Assembly: GCA_963575745.1 (NCBI GenBank)
Contig: CAUYUJ010014260.1
Coordinates: forward strand, 809,287 to 873,286
DNA: 64,000 nucleotides
Source of the DNA: Prorocentrum cordatum
Lineage: Eukaryota; Sar; Dinophyceae; Prorocentrales; Prorocentraceae
Direction of reading: 5' to 3'
The notes beneath the pieces were generated by a model. It ran no database searches and was not told the DNA's origin. It saw only the letters and a program-made list of their open reading frames with translations. Position numbers and translations under genes: made by a program. This document shows positions 42,868 to 55,049 of the stretch, in pieces (position 1 is the first letter of the stretch; every line of letters begins with the position of its first letter).

Positions 42868-42878
42868 TTTGGCTCAAG
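42868..42878 (+). other. possible truncated spliced-leader relic
   Basis: TTTGGCTCAAG is identical to the last 11 nt of the dinoflagellate spliced leader and is preceded by CC-containing sequence that partly fits. No recognisable gene follows, and an 11-nt match can occur by chance. Confidence 0.25.
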
Positions 42879-42879
42879 A

Positions 42880-44660
42880 GGCAGGCTTCACTTCACAGCT
42901 TGGGCATGTGCACGGCTTCTTCTCGGCGACATCAGCGGAGTTCACGACGTCCGTGGAAGCAACCAACGAAGCCATAAGACGGCCCGTGAGGCGCCCGACA
43001 GGCCCCGAAGATTAACGCAAGAGGCGTACCAAATACGACAGGAGGAGACTGACTGGGATTGGGCATCTCCTCTCCCCGTGGTTACCCCGAGTCCCCAAAC
43101 AGGTTCCATGGAGTTCCAAAGAACCTCACCAAAGACAAGTGCCCCTAAGGGGGTCTCCAATGGCCCCGGAAAGATGAAACTCACATCCAACAAAAGCGAC
43201 ATATTCCAACCTTTCCCTAGACGAACCTCCATCCAAGTGAGGTCGGAAATTTGAAGGGCGCGGGTATTTCTGAAAACCTGATGGGTCCCGCACGCATCAG
43301 TTGCGTGATGCTCAGATGTTGCATCGCAAAATCCGAGTGCTGCCGCATACACATCGCATGCGTGATAATTGAACTGCCAACCGCGTGGCATTTGCCGAGC
43401 ACGGGCCAGGGCGCATACGGACCAATTGCATGCTTCCAAGCACAGGTGCAGCACCCGATTGTTGATGATGAAGTCGCGTAACACACAAGTTGCGGTATTA
43501 TTCGTGTCGTCTGCACAGGTTGCTGGACCATCGTGCTTTCCTCGTGAGGTCGCATGTGTACTTAATACCAATTATGTTGCATTCGCGTTTCGTACCAATT
43601 TCGTCGACGTTGTCAAAATATGGCCACGCCCCTGCAAGGCCCCAAAAACATTCCGCTACACCCGCACCACAAGACCCTCAGTATTCACAGTCATGTTCCT
43701 GGGGGTCCTCGGGGGGACCACTCCAGGAACAGACCTTGGGAGGTTGAGGGACTGCTGGAGGGACAACTTTGAAGACGCATGGAGACATTCACATCCAAAG
43801 AAAACACAGCACTCTGTGGCGTCGTCCTGGCGGTTTTGCATGGGACCTATAAGCTAACATTATGGGGAAATACGATGGGAAGACATATGAGAACATGCAA
43901 ATGAAAACGCAGGATTCCTATCAATCTTCCTACAAACACTCCTTGGTAACTCTCCATGCTATACCTGGGATTGCCCAGTTACTTTCGACAGTGCCCCCTG
44001 CTCCATTGTGGGACGAGCCAGGGGACGCCGGATACCCGTTATCTGCTCTGGCACGTCGCAGCACCAGAAACGATCGCGGGTCTTGCTAGAGCAGATGCGG
44101 CCTTGCATGTGTTCGTTTGAACACGAACGCGTCTGGGTCCCATGCCGCGAGTGCCTCCTCGTTCGGGGGGTGCGCCGAGCATATGTATTCTGACATGTCT
44201 GTTTTGGCTTTTACACATGTATTCGCACACGTTGCCACAGCCTGCGGCCCACCTGTGCCCTCGCAGGATTGGCGCAACGAGGCTGACTGCATGCACCTGC
44301 GCACGCACATGTGGGAGGACGCGGGGATGGATGTGCCTCGCAAGACGCATGCAGCGGACGCTTGCGTTACCCGAGCACTGTATGCTGCAAGTCTGCATTC
44401 TCCCTGGCGTCGCACTTGCAAACGGAGCATGGGCCACTGCCCCGCCAGTGCCCCCAGCTGGTGAAAACGCATGGGGTTGCAGAGCTCCAGGATCTGACGC
44501 GGCCAGACTCCGCTGCGAACTGAGGATGAACTTGGCGCACGGGAAAACCTTGGGAGGAGGGAGTGGAGGAGGGCCTCCTGCAAAGCCCGACGCCTGTGAT
44601 GCAATGGCACAACGACGGGTAGGAGGAAGTGGTGGGACGCGGGCATGAGCGGATGCGGTG
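42880..44660. other. no gene recognised
   Basis: Mixed-composition DNA with frames of up to about 210 codons, no domain recognised on either strand. Confidence 0.4.
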
Positions 44661-45059
44661 CTCCTGGAAGGAGGAGGAGGGGAGGAATAAGGACAAGTAA
44701 CGATGGAGGAGAAGGCCTCCTCTCCTATCTCCTGCTATGAGTAAAGTCTCCGCCAGAAGGGAAAACAAGAGGGTATCATTCGGAGCGCGTCCGCGAACTC
44801 AACATGCGTGACTACATACCGCAGTCGGCGCGTGCCCTTCCAGGCTACGCCGACAACGGCTGTGAACATCCAAGTCGCATGAGCGGAACTAGAGGAGGTG
44901 AAGGATGAAAAACCACATAAGGACGATACGAATAAACGCTCGTACCGCAAGGACACCTTCAATCCACTGTGAGCAAACGCGTGGTTCCCATGAGCGCGCA
45001 TCACACCCTCACGGCTTTCAGAATTCACCAGCTGGGAGGCCCACGCACTTTTTGCGTCG

Positions 45060-46500
45060 GCGGCTGGGCAGAGGGTGACTGCTCCGGCGACCTGGCATCA
45101 GGGGGCGCACTGTATGCAAATTAATGCTGCGGTGCAAGAGGGAGGAGGCCCCGGCGCGACGGGGAGGGGACGCCGGGCCCGCTCAGGCAAGTCACTCTAT
45201 GCGGCAGGGGGAAGCGTCGTGGGGGGGGGCAGCAGCGGCGCTGAGCAGCTGCTGGTGGGGGGACGGCAGCCCAGCGGCGGCCGGGCGGGCCACAGGGGGA
45301 GCAGCGCAGGCGAAGCGGAGACCACACCAATGTGGGCCAGCAGAACTGACGGTCCCAGGGATGGGCCAAAGCGCCGAAACCTGGGAGCCTGCGAGGCGCG
45401 GCGGGAGGCGTAAAGGGCAGGTCGAAGGCTGCCACGAGAGCGCCCCGAAAAGCGACACCCGCAGGCCGGCGTGAGGGCGAGGGACGAAAGGCCAACGGGC
45501 AAGTAACCAAAAGTAACCATGAAGGGACAAAGTCCGTGCAAGACAAAACGAGTTGGGCGGGGGCTAATCCGAAGAAGAGCCCCCGCGGTGAGGAAGGACG
45601 GTTGGGCGGCGCGCCCGCCTGCGCCAGCAGGTGGGCGGGCGAGCGGAGACCAGGGGGCCTTCGAGGCGCGGCGGGAGGCGAGAAGGGCGAGGCGGCGGTA
45701 GGCCGAGCGAGGCGCCATGGCGCGGCAGGCGCTGGCCGGCGGGCGGCAGCTGAAAAGGAATGACCACGCCGAGAGGGGGGAGCGGCGCGGGGCCCCGGGA
45801 GCGCCGGCGGGGGCGCCGAGGCCGGAGGGGCCCACGAGGCGCACGGCAGGAGGGCGGCGCGAGGCGCCGCAGGAGCGCGGCAGCGCCCCACTCACCAGCA
45901 ACCGACATGGACAAGAGGCCTAAAAGCCGGGCGGGACCGAAATGGACAGAAGACCGACAGGGACAAAAGACCGAAGGGGACAAAAGACCGAAATGGACAA
46001 AAGACCCCATTCACCAGCAACCGAGATGGACAAAAGACCGAAACGGACCGAAATGGACAAAAGGGCCCCGGCCAGGGGCAGCCGGGGCCGCCCGGCCGGC
46101 ACGAGGCAGGGCAAAGCCGCGGAGGATGCCACAGGCAGGGCCCGGGCAAGACCTGCAGGAGGCCGGCGACCCCCCCGCCAAAGCCCCGGGGCCAAGGGTG
46201 GGCGGCAAGCCCAGCCCACCGAGGCGCGGAGCAGCCACTCCCGGGAGGGGCGGCGCCCTGGGCAGCGGCAAAGAAGCCGCAGAGGAGCCGCCCCTCTTGC
46301 CCCCGCGGAGTTGCACGGAGGAGCGGCAGGGCGACGCAGTGCTCGGGGGAGCACCGCGGAAGCGGCAGCCGCGGGGCCAGAAGCGCCGGGCGGCGGAGGG
46401 AGGCAGACCCCGAGCGGAAGCTGGAGGTCAGCGGGGGGGCACCGAGTATAGGTGAAGCGTAGCGGAAAGAGTGCTGCGAAGGCGAGGGCGGGAGGAGGCC
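45060..46500 (+). other. GC-rich low-complexity region; no gene recognised
   Basis: Ala/Gly/Arg/Pro-rich frames stay open on both strands for hundreds of codons, which reflects composition. Contains a direct repeat of GCGAGGCGCGGCGGGAGGCG (about 45390 and 45664) and the minisatellite listed at 45905. Confidence 0.45.
45888..46070 (+). repeat. GGACAAAAGACCGAAAT minisatellite
   Basis: About eight degenerate 17-18-bp units of GGACAAAAGACCGAAATG. A larger step repeats the word ATTCACCAGCAACCGA (45888 and 46009). Confidence 0.8.
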
Positions 46501-46699
46501 AGGTAGGCCGGGTAGGCCACTACCCAAAACCCAGGAACGCCAGGCTGAGAAGAGGTGACAGTAGCGTGGCAGCCGCGGGGGGGCTACCGGCGGTGGCTGC
46601 TCGAGGCTGACTGGCGCTGACGAATGGGATCGTTTCTGGACCAGGACGAATTGGCAGGACGCTTGCCTTTCCCCTGTACCACACACACACACACCTATA

Positions 46700-46880
46700 C
46701 TCCGCCTGGTGGGTAACAGTGGGGGCTTCGTGGGCGCCGAAGGCGCCCCGTGCATGGTTGGGTGTGTCGAGGTTTCGCATGGTGGGCGGCCGTGTTCGCT
46801 GCGTGGGCTCCTCCACAAAGATTTCACACAGCATAGCCTGCCCTGCATAGCTTGCACGGCAGATAGCGAGCAACCCATAG
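46700..46880 (+). repeat. composite minisatellite, short copy C
   Basis: GTGGGGGCTTCGTGGGCGCC, GTGTGTCGAGGTTTCGCATG, then ATAGCTTGCACGG words. The pairing of a CGTGGGCGCC part with a GCTTGCAC part matches copies A and B. Confidence 0.5.
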
Positions 46881-47079
46881 CTGACACCACCGATCTTGCG
46901 CCACGGGAAAAAACAACGCATAACTTCGTCTGCAACTTTACCCTGGAGGTGAAGGTCTTCCACAGGACGTGGCATAGGTCGTCAAAACAATTCGCCACAT
47001 AGCGCGGACCACGAAAATAGCTTGCACACGCAGGGTGCAAGAGCTGCTTGGGGTCAACGCTGGCAAACGCACACAAACA

Positions 47080-47270
47080 CACATACACACATGCGAGCCC
47101 CCCCCCCAGGACCCCATCATGAGAGAGAGGGACCGAGACCGAGAGAGAACGAGCGAGAAAGTGTGTGTGTGTGTGTGTGTGTTGCGAGAGTGGCTGAGAG
47201 ACTGGGAGAGGGGAGTGGAAAGAGAGAAAGAGAGAGAGAAAGAGAGAAAGAGAGAGAGAGAGAGAGCGAG
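47080..47270. repeat. AC, GT and GA microsatellites
   Basis: ACACAAACACACATACACAC, then (GT)n at 47160-47180 and GAGAGAAAGAGAG at 47218-47266. Confidence 0.9.
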
Positions 47271-47274
47271 GGAC

Positions 47275-48457
47275 TGCTTCAGTCCTCCTTCTCCCACCCC
47301 CTCCAACTGTATCTGCCTCATCCTCGTTCACCCTCCCTCCTCTTTCCTCGCCTTCCCTGTCGTAGACAACCATTCGACTCTCTCTCTCTCTCTCTCGTTC
47401 TCTCCTTCGCTATCCCCCCCTCTCTGAGCTCTACAAGATACGCAATACCCAGAAAGAACTTCGGGATCCTGGGCGGGCGGGGGGCAGAGCACGGCGGGCC
47501 GGGCTCCTGCCTGGCGCTCCCGCCGGCCTTTGGCCCTCCCCCGCCCGGGATACCGAAAACGTGTGCTTGTGTCGAGCTACTGCTTGTCCCACGTGCTTGA
47601 TGCGGTAGAACCACAGGTTTCGTCGAGCAACATTCAGGAAACCTGTGAAGGTCATTGAAAAGGAAATATCAAGCCCAATAGGCTAGCAGAAATCCTTGTG
47701 GCTCGACCAGAGGCCATGATACCTCGCGCGAAAATGAAATCCTCCTCCGTCTCCGACCCGCTTCCCTGCCGCCTTCCACCGCTTGGTATCCCGCAAACTT
47801 GGGAGCTGTTCTTTTGCAATGTCACATGGTGGTTTTGACGGTGGTTGGTCGTGGTAAAGACCCAAATAAAACTAGCGCGACGGATCGGCACTCACTCCTC
47901 CGACCCATCCCTCACCCTCTCTCCTTCCTTCTCTCTCTCTTTCTCTCTCCCCCTCTCTCTCTCTCTCTCTCTTTGAACGTCTCAAAACTAATGAATACCA
48001 GCTCCCCCACACAAGGGAGCAATGCGAACACAATATATTCCTCTCTCTCTCTGTCTCTGCGTTTCCTTAGATGTTCTTTCGTTATGTATTTGTTTTGTTT
48101 TTCTCTCTCTCTCTCTGTTCCCTCCCTTCTCCCTATCTCTCTCCCCCCATATCTCTCTCTCTATCTCTTTCCCCCCCCTCCTCCTCCGTTTCTCCCTCAT
48201 TCACCCTGCTCCTCCTACTCGTCTGCTTTCGCATATGCGTCAACACCTACATCAACAACTTCGTTTAAACCGCTCGGGCTTGCGTATGTGAAGATTGCAT
48301 CCTCCGGGGGGGAAGCAACCATACATATTATATAGTTATATGCGTGTGTAGATTGTAGAGTGTATGCGCGTAGATGCGTGTACACATGCATATGTATGTA
48401 TAGCCACTGCGTATACATGTGTATGTGTATGATGTGTGCATATACATGTATATATAT

Positions 48458-48495
<38 letters not shown>

Positions 48496-48900
48496 GTATA
48501 TGTATACAGATGAATGTGTCATAAACACTTCTACTCATACTAAATTTACAAGCATGTATACATCAACACGCACATGCCGTAAGGAACATCTGCGGGGCAA
48601 CAAAGGCATGACTCTCTTCTTCCTCGTGCCGGCTGTAGTTCCTCATCGCAACGGGCTTCGCTCGCTCATCATTCCACCAGGGGCTGCCGACTGTCTCCGA
48701 AAAGGAGCAGGCGTACTCGAACTATACCCCCGCCAACGAAGGAAATATCACAGACTGATGCCTGTCATTCTTTCCTGCCAGGGCACGACGCACCCTTGTA
48801 GAGTTATGGGCATCGAGCCGCAGAAACACTAGCAACAGCAGGAGCGATTGTAGTATGAATTAGTCTACCACCAACAACAACATCCGAACATGATTAATCA
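47275..48900. other. no gene recognised; CT and TA microsatellites
   Basis: CT-rich at 47370-47430 and 47925-48200; (TA)n at 48455-48510. No exon recognised. Confidence 0.45.
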
Positions 48901-48937
48901 AGATCAACAGAAACTTCTGACGCACGGACACCCATCG

Positions 48938-49025
48938 CTGACGCACGGAGCGCGCCAGGGGCTGCGGCACCAGAGGCGCCGCAGGGGGTCCAGCGCCGAT
49001 CCAAGCAATCCGCGCAGGACTCCAG
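48938..49025 (+). repeat. dispersed GC-rich core element, copy 3
   Basis: GACGCACGGAGCGCGCCAGG, a hairpin (GGCTGCGGCACCAGAGGCGCCGC region), then GGGGGTCCAGCGCCGATCCA and AATCCGCGCAGGACTCC. Same orientation and order as 4557-4645 and 11420-11520. Confidence 0.75.
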
Positions 49026-49339
49026 ACTCTCATATGTATGTACATGTTAGATGTTCTTCTTCGAACCATGGGGGAATGTACTTTGGAGAATCCGCGAGCA
49101 GCGGAATTGCATGCGGCGCGGCCTTCCTGAAGAAGTCGAGCTGGCGTCGAGATGTATGCCTCGTTTCCTGCGGGGCCATTGCGGCACTGTGTGTGCGCAA
49201 CAGTACAGGCACGCAATCAGGACAACTGGCAACTGCGAAAAATGCTGCCTAAGTGCACGCGTGTGCGACGAGAGGCAGAAGCATCATACGCATTCTCGCG
49301 CACTCTGCGTTCCATATTAAACATCGAACGCGCTGCTCT

Positions 49340-49965
49340 ATGGCCAGTCCACGGGGCGACACGTGCTCCAGAAGTAGCTCCAACTACAGCTCCAGCCCAG
49401 CTAGAGTGACCCTATCTGTTTCCACGCCCTCATCGGGACGGAGATCAAAATACAGCTCTCGCGAGGGGAACCATGTCAAGCCCACCTCGGCTCACCTCCC
49501 ATGTGAATCGCGCCCCACAGGGAGCTCAAACTACAGCTCCAGCGGTGGTGACCCTATCTGGTTCCACGCCCGCTTCAGCGAACCCCACGTGGATCGTACC
49601 CTTTAGTCGTGCACCATGAGACGCTTCAACTACAGCTCCAGCAAGGGTGTCCCGATCTGCTTACTCTTCGATGCCGGCGCATCTATGATGAGGATCGCGG
49701 CCCACAGGAAGCTCCACCTGCGGCCCCAGTGGGAGCCTCCCTATGCGCCAGCTTCGGACACTTCGGCACGCCCTCACGCCAATCGTGCCCCTTGGGAGCT
49801 CCACCTACGGCCGCAACGAGCGCGTACCTACTCAGTCCACGCTTGACTCCGGCATCTGTCACGCAGACCGTGCTACGCAAAGAGATCCAACGACGGTTCT
49901 AGGGCGTGCGTTCACACGGCGGTCCCACACCTTTCGACACACCCATCACAGAGAGGCTGTTCCGT
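49340..49965 (-). repeat. diverged satellite related to the 8.6-10 kb array
   Basis: 49690-49850 (GGAAGCTCCACCTGCGGCCC, CAGTGGGAGCCTCC, CACTTCGGCACGCCCTCACG, GGGAGCTCCACCTACGGCCG) is the reverse complement of the 88-bp satellite unit with many changes. Further left, 49378, 49524 and 49624 carry CTCCAACTACAGCTCCAG-type starts at 100-146 bp spacing, perhaps older units of the same family. Confidence 0.65.
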
Positions 49966-49969
49966 AGTT

Positions 49970-50325
49970 CACGTCCGCGTGCAAATGACCAAGTCCACTT
50001 CGGCGGCCCCCTGCCCTCTTCGTGCCCCCCTCTCCGAAGAATGCAGTGTTCCCCAATCGGCCATTTCAATATGTGAGGGGCTTGCCGCTTGCCAAGATCC
50101 TTTCCCCCTGCTGCGCATGTTCTGTCACCCCTCGGCTAGCTGGACATCCTCCTTCAACTCCTCTTTCCCCTCCAGGAGGAGTGCGGCGCACTGCTACTTC
50201 ACGCTCAGGACAAGGTCAACGGCAGAGAATGGGACGGCGGGTCGAGTGGCAGGGAGGATAAATGTTTAGAGGTGAACGGATGCGGAAGCCGACGGCCACG
50301 TCAGCGAGGACGGCCACGAAAAAGA
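49970..50325. other. no gene recognised
   Basis: Spacer between the diverged satellite and the GAT tract. Confidence 0.4.
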
Positions 50326-50335
50326 CAAATACAAC

Positions 50336-50338
50336 GAC

Positions 50339-50415
<77 letters not shown>

Positions 50416-50465
50416 CGATGGTGATGATGGTGATGGTGGTGATGATTATTATTACGATGATGGCG
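50336..50465 (+). repeat. (GAT)n tract
   Basis: About 28 uninterrupted GAT triplets, then GATGGTGATG variants. Confidence 0.97.
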
Positions 50466-50557
50466 ACGATGCTTTGGGGACAGCATGCCAAACATTGATC
50501 TAAACGGGCCCAAACCTCAAATGATACGCAACGGCAACGGAATGGCCTCTGCAATAA

Positions 50558-51061
50558 TCACGCAATGAATTTTCTAGCGGTGGGGGCACATCGAATATAA
50601 TGATAACGACAATGAGACCGCGATGCTCTGACACCGCGCGTGCAAGCCGCCTCGAAGCCAATGATCGATGCGTTTCCCTCGTTGAAGGTGCCGATCACGT
50701 TTCGCATGACCTTACACGTTGCTGCAGCACTCGGAGATAAACATGTATAACCAGATGTGCCAGAAACCCTTTTCAGTGCCCAGAAGTTTGGCACTAGAAG
50801 GCGTGACCTATGCATGCAGACCGTAGATCGTGGCAGATGAATCCCACAACGAATGCGCTCGTTAATGTCCCAACCTGCCTTTAACGGGCTGCCCCGGTTT
50901 CCCGCTCCCAGAATTCGGCATTTTTCCACGCGCGCACCACCCAAGCATACTGGCCGCTTTGCCCTCTCGGATGCAGTCAAGGCACTGTTCCTTGGCGCCG
51001 TGCCATAACGTCCGCGCACCAGAGTCAACAACCGATGCCAGAAATGCTTGCCTCTAGGCAA
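50558..51061 (-). CDS. hypothetical open frame, doubtful
   Basis: A 167-codon minus frame in DNA of ordinary composition, without simple repeats. It contains protein-like stretches such as CKVMRNVIGTFNEGNASIIG. No domain recognised, no splice context chosen. Could be chance. Confidence 0.15.
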   Translation of the reverse strand: MPRGKHFWHRLLTLVRGRYGTAPRNSALTASERAKRPVCLGGARVEKCRILGAGNRGSPLKAGWDINERIRCGIHLPRSTVCMHRSRLLVPNFWALKRVSGTSGYTCLSPSAAATCKVMRNVIGTFNEGNASIIGFEAACTRGVRASRSHCRYHYIRCAPTARKFIA

Positions 51062-51064
51062 CGA

Positions 51065-52470
51065 GAAAAACTACGAGAGGGAAAGAGCAGAAACAGCAGC
51101 AGCAGCAGCAACGCTGCAAACTGATCAACAATTCCGGACATGACAACACAAGCACACACACACACACGTGTTGGAGTCGCGGCAACGCACGCGGCGGCGC
51201 GGCGCAGGGAAATTCAATCGGAAAGCGCGGACGGGGCCATCTCACGCAGCGTGGAGAAGCTTCATCCACTTACGCACAGGCTCCTGGATACTCACATGTG
51301 GATACGTCGTGCTGGGCGTGCTGAGAGAGCCAAGACAATGCCTTGTGATGGCCCTCGCAAACGTTCAGTGCACCGGCCTTTCTGACTGTATTCGACCTCC
51401 CCTCTTATTCAGAGGCGCCCACCCCGAAACGAGAACACTCGATCTGGAGAGCGATAGACGGACGACAGCAGGCAGCGCGGGCCGTCTGCATTGCGCAGAG
51501 CAGGTGCCGCTGGGATATTGGCCTCGAGCGGCGTCTTTACACTGGCATTGGAGGTCCGACTCAAATTCAGCAGGATAACGTAAAAGCACTATATTCCTCA
51601 TCCTCCTTCTCCTCGTCGTCGTCCCCTGCATCACCCATCCAGGACGGTTAGCGGACCGATCTCAAGTAGAACCCAAGCCATCCAATCCATTACGAAGGCC
51701 GAGTGCGTCTCTGATCGATAAACCTGTCAATTGCCCTAGCGCCTGGCTGCGGGGACAGACATAACATCTTTGTCAACCATGGTGTCAAGGAATGATGGCC
51801 CCTTCTGAGTACTGTGACATGGTGACTTGGAATCGACTGCTGTATTGACAGATCGGTCGGCGACACCGCACCCTTCCCAAATGATGTAGAATCACGAAAT
51901 GGTAAACCGAGGTCCGCTTGTCTGGCGTAACCAACCAGGGTACATTCGTTACCAACCTATCTCTGTGAGGAGCACGCCGCGTAAGGGAAACCATGAGAAC
52001 ATGTCAACCAAGACCCCCACTTCCCACCACTATCATGCCGGAATAAAGACCACGCTTCCCAACAACCAGTTCGGATGATTAGCAACATTGTCGCAACCAT
52101 GTGGGGAACGCTAAGTGTTGGGGAATAATTCATATTGGACCAATACACAATGATATACTCTCCTCGTCGGACGAGAGTATGGTCAACTATCTGTCTCGCA
52201 GACAAATCCGACCTGGCCCCGTGAACAAAAGTATACAGCTTCACGGGTTTCGCAAAGTTAGCAAACAAAAACCTCTCATATGTTGAGAAACAAAGATCCA
52301 AGGCCCTCCTGGGTTTAGTGTTTAGACTACCACTCTAACGAACCGTGCTGAACTGTTACTGCGGAGTAACAAGCCGAAGTCCATGACGGACGGGAGGGCC
52401 CGTACAGTGCACATCGAGACTGTATAGTGTACACTTTACGTCGAAATGTGTGGGGTTCTCTTGATTGCAA
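51065..52470. other. no gene recognised
   Basis: Unique-looking sequence, less GC-rich than the average of the window. Frames are short (up to about 136 codons). Confidence 0.4.
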
Positions 52471-52474
52471 GTGC

Positions 52475-52478
52475 ATTT

Positions 52479-52510
<32 letters not shown>

Positions 52511-52515
52511 GATGT
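52475..52515. repeat. (CT)n-(TA)n microsatellite
   Basis: CT dinucleotides followed by TATATATAGATG. Confidence 0.95.
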
Positions 52516-52804
52516 GTGTATGGTCCCACCCGATGGTGTCGACTGCTCTCGACTGGGCGTTGGAGAAGCAAAGGAGCGGGGAAAGGTGATGGAAGAGGGA
52601 AGAGCGGAGAGGGAAGGCGGAGTGGAGAGAGGAGAGGGAAATAGGAGGAGGAGCAAGAGACAGATCGAAGAGAGCTAAGAGGAGAATCAGCAGGACGAGA
52701 AAGAGAAACGGCAGCGAAACTATTGAGGTAGGTCAAGGAGAAAAGGGACCGTGATGAGCCGAGGGGACGATGGGGAGGAACACATCTGTTCATGAACGTG
52801 CTGG

Positions 52805-52825
52805 TGATAATGATGATGGTGATGG

Positions 52826-52875
<50 letters not shown>

Positions 52876-52880
52876 GCGCG
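52805..52880 (+). repeat. (GAT)n tract
   Basis: GATGGTGATGGTGATGATG leading into about 18 GAT units. Confidence 0.95.
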
Positions 52881-53618
52881 ATGACGATAGCAATGGCAGG
52901 AGGGAGCCGGCTCGGTTTCCTTACAAACACCTACACCCCCTAACCCGGCACATCCCTAACCTGACCTGGACACTGCGCCAAAGGAAACCTGACCCATTGA
53001 AGCTAACCTGACCAAGGGCTCGGCGACACCTCTGACACCGGCGCCCAGGCGGCAACAACATGTTCGGTCCACGCAGAGGCTTGAGCACCATTCCTACACA
53101 AGCGCCTCGCCAAAATGCAAATATCATACCCACTTCGCGCGGGCCGGGCTCGGGGTCACTGAGGTCGGGGTGACATTAGGTGGGGTAGTCCACCATAGGC
53201 GGGTGGGGGGGTATACAGGCTGGATGGAAAATACTAGTGGGGCTCCAAGAGAAGATAGGGGACATAAGGAAATCAGGGTCACAAGGACTTGTGCCAGCGG
53301 AATTTAGTTTGGCGTGGGCCAGGGGGGAAGGCGGCACTTGGGATCAGAGGCAGGAGGAAGCAGAGGCAACAGGACAGGGGGCACAAGGGACCGGGGCAGG
53401 AGGACTGGGGGTCAGGGGGCTGGATGGAGAAGGGCAGGAAAACTCTGGGGCATGATGGCTGGGAGGAGAAAATGCAATACGGCTTGTTTGCAATCGGGAC
53501 GGGAGGGAGGAGCCGATGAGAAACAGGCAGTGAAAGGAGGACGGAGCGAGTTGAGATGGTCAGGGTTTTTGTCCTGTGAGCGGGCCTCGTCTGCCAACCA
53601 GGTTCTCCTCTGTCGGAC

Positions 53619-53700
53619 CGCGTGACAATCTTGCCGGTGGCCTCATACTCTTCCAACAGGATGTTCAAGACCCCGAAATTCTCGCCGGCGATGTAGAAGC
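53619..53700 (-). CDS. candidate internal exon
   Basis: On the minus strand a pyrimidine-rich stretch ends in CCTCATCCCCAG and is followed by an 82-nt frame reading FYIAGENFGVLNILLEEYEA then TGKIVTR, up to a GT donor (CACGCG/GTCCGA). Acceptor AG followed by G fits dinoflagellate practice. The residue pattern looks protein-like, but I do not recognise the family and cannot place neighbouring exons with confidence. Confidence 0.3.
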
Positions 53701-53709
53701 CTGGGGATG

Positions 53710-54820
53710 AGGAGGGGAGGAGCAGGATGAGAAGGATGGGAGATGCTGCGTGTGCCCTTGCTATCTCGGGCAGGATGCATGAGGCAGTGGCTGTGGCCCC
53801 ATAGAAAGTACCAGTAGAAGGCGCACAATATCCAGCCTCGTAAGACGAGGAAGGTGAGCAAGGATGATGACGAATGGGGCATGGGAAAGAATGGGGGCGC
53901 TCCAAACCCATTCCGCTGAACCCAGCTTGGTCCGCGCGGACGTACTCCTGGTAGCAACGGCGGTGATATCTGGACATAAGTATCCAACCTTACGAGCTCC
54001 GAGACAGCGCGCAACAACATGTCGCAAGTTTGGGGGCAGGGGCAAACACATCAAAGGGAGAGCCCCCACCAGAACTTCGGTCTCGACCTCGTGTCGTGTT
54101 GCGCGTGAAACCGGTTTCGGGCGCCTGGTCGTAAGCACATGATTCGCGTGCACACCTTCACCAGTCCCCGGACCTGCCATCAAATTGAGATGAAGAGGGT
54201 ATAAATGACCCCTCCGTCTTGCGCTCCCCCTGCGAAAAACATACACGGCATGGGATGCAGAAGGGGAGAACTCCGCTCCGGCGACGTTACCACTGAACAA
54301 AAACATGCCGCTAATCACCAGATTCCTGGGCAAATCCGGCCGCGGCGACGAGGGTTCTCCAGAAAGGCCGGAAGGGCTGAAACGGGGGACGGGGGAGGGG
54401 AGCAGCGGTATCGGTATGTTCTTTGGGTAGCGAAATCCGAACTCTACTCGCAACAACCAGCAATTCTTCTGAACCATGGGAGGCGGGGGTAGGGTTCGCC
54501 ACGGGGTCGACTATATCCGAACCCTACCTTCACCACCCATCGAGTTATCGCTGATCGGCGAGGGTAGGGCCTGCTAGGGCTCGGATTTCGTCGCCGATTC
54601 CTTCTCCATGGCTCTGGGCGCTGCGGAAAAGCTGGGTTGGCGGCTCCTCCGCGCAGCGCCACACAAAGAGCGTCGACGGGCGGGACTCGCGGACCCGTGA
54701 CGCCCGCGGCCAGCGGGTGCCGCTGATCTCTCGGACTGGGCCGCCCGTGCTCCCGTCTTGAGGGGGCACGGGAGGACCTACTAGTCGGGCGTTGGCAGAA
54801 CTGGGCGTAGGGGAACCCAG
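53710..54820. other. no gene recognised
   Basis: May hold further exons on the minus strand: a hydrophobic frame LLTFLVLRGWILCAFYWYFL at about 53790-53850 could be a membrane segment. The evidence is too thin for a call. Confidence 0.25.
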
Positions 54821-54828
54821 GAGAGCCC

Positions 54829-55046
54829 AGAATCGAATCGATAACTCGGATCGGCGATCGGAATGAATCGGATCGGCAGAAATCGGCGGCCGGGTCGGGA
54901 AAAGTCGAATCGGCAGAAATCGGCAGGCTAGTATGCCTCCAAGAAGGAATCGGAACCCAAATCGGAATCCCAAGTCGGATCGAATCGGAATCGGAAGCAA
55001 TCGAAATCGAATCGAATCGAATCGGAGGAATCGAAATGAGCCCTGG
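54829..55046 (+). repeat. ATCGAATCG-rich dispersed element, copy 2
   Basis: CCCAGAATCGAATCGATAAC to GGAGGAATCGAAATGAGCCC. Same length, order and orientation as 19185-19412, with most differences as point changes. Confidence 0.85.
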
Positions 55047-55049
55047 GAA

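Noticed and set aside
44203-44225. TTTTGGCT as a leader relic
   Set aside because: Only eight bases match and the flanks do not fit; expected by chance in this length.
45121-47373. Several 230-490-codon frames on both strands
   Set aside because: GC-driven open frames rich in Ala, Arg, Pro and Gly without motifs; both strands are equally open.
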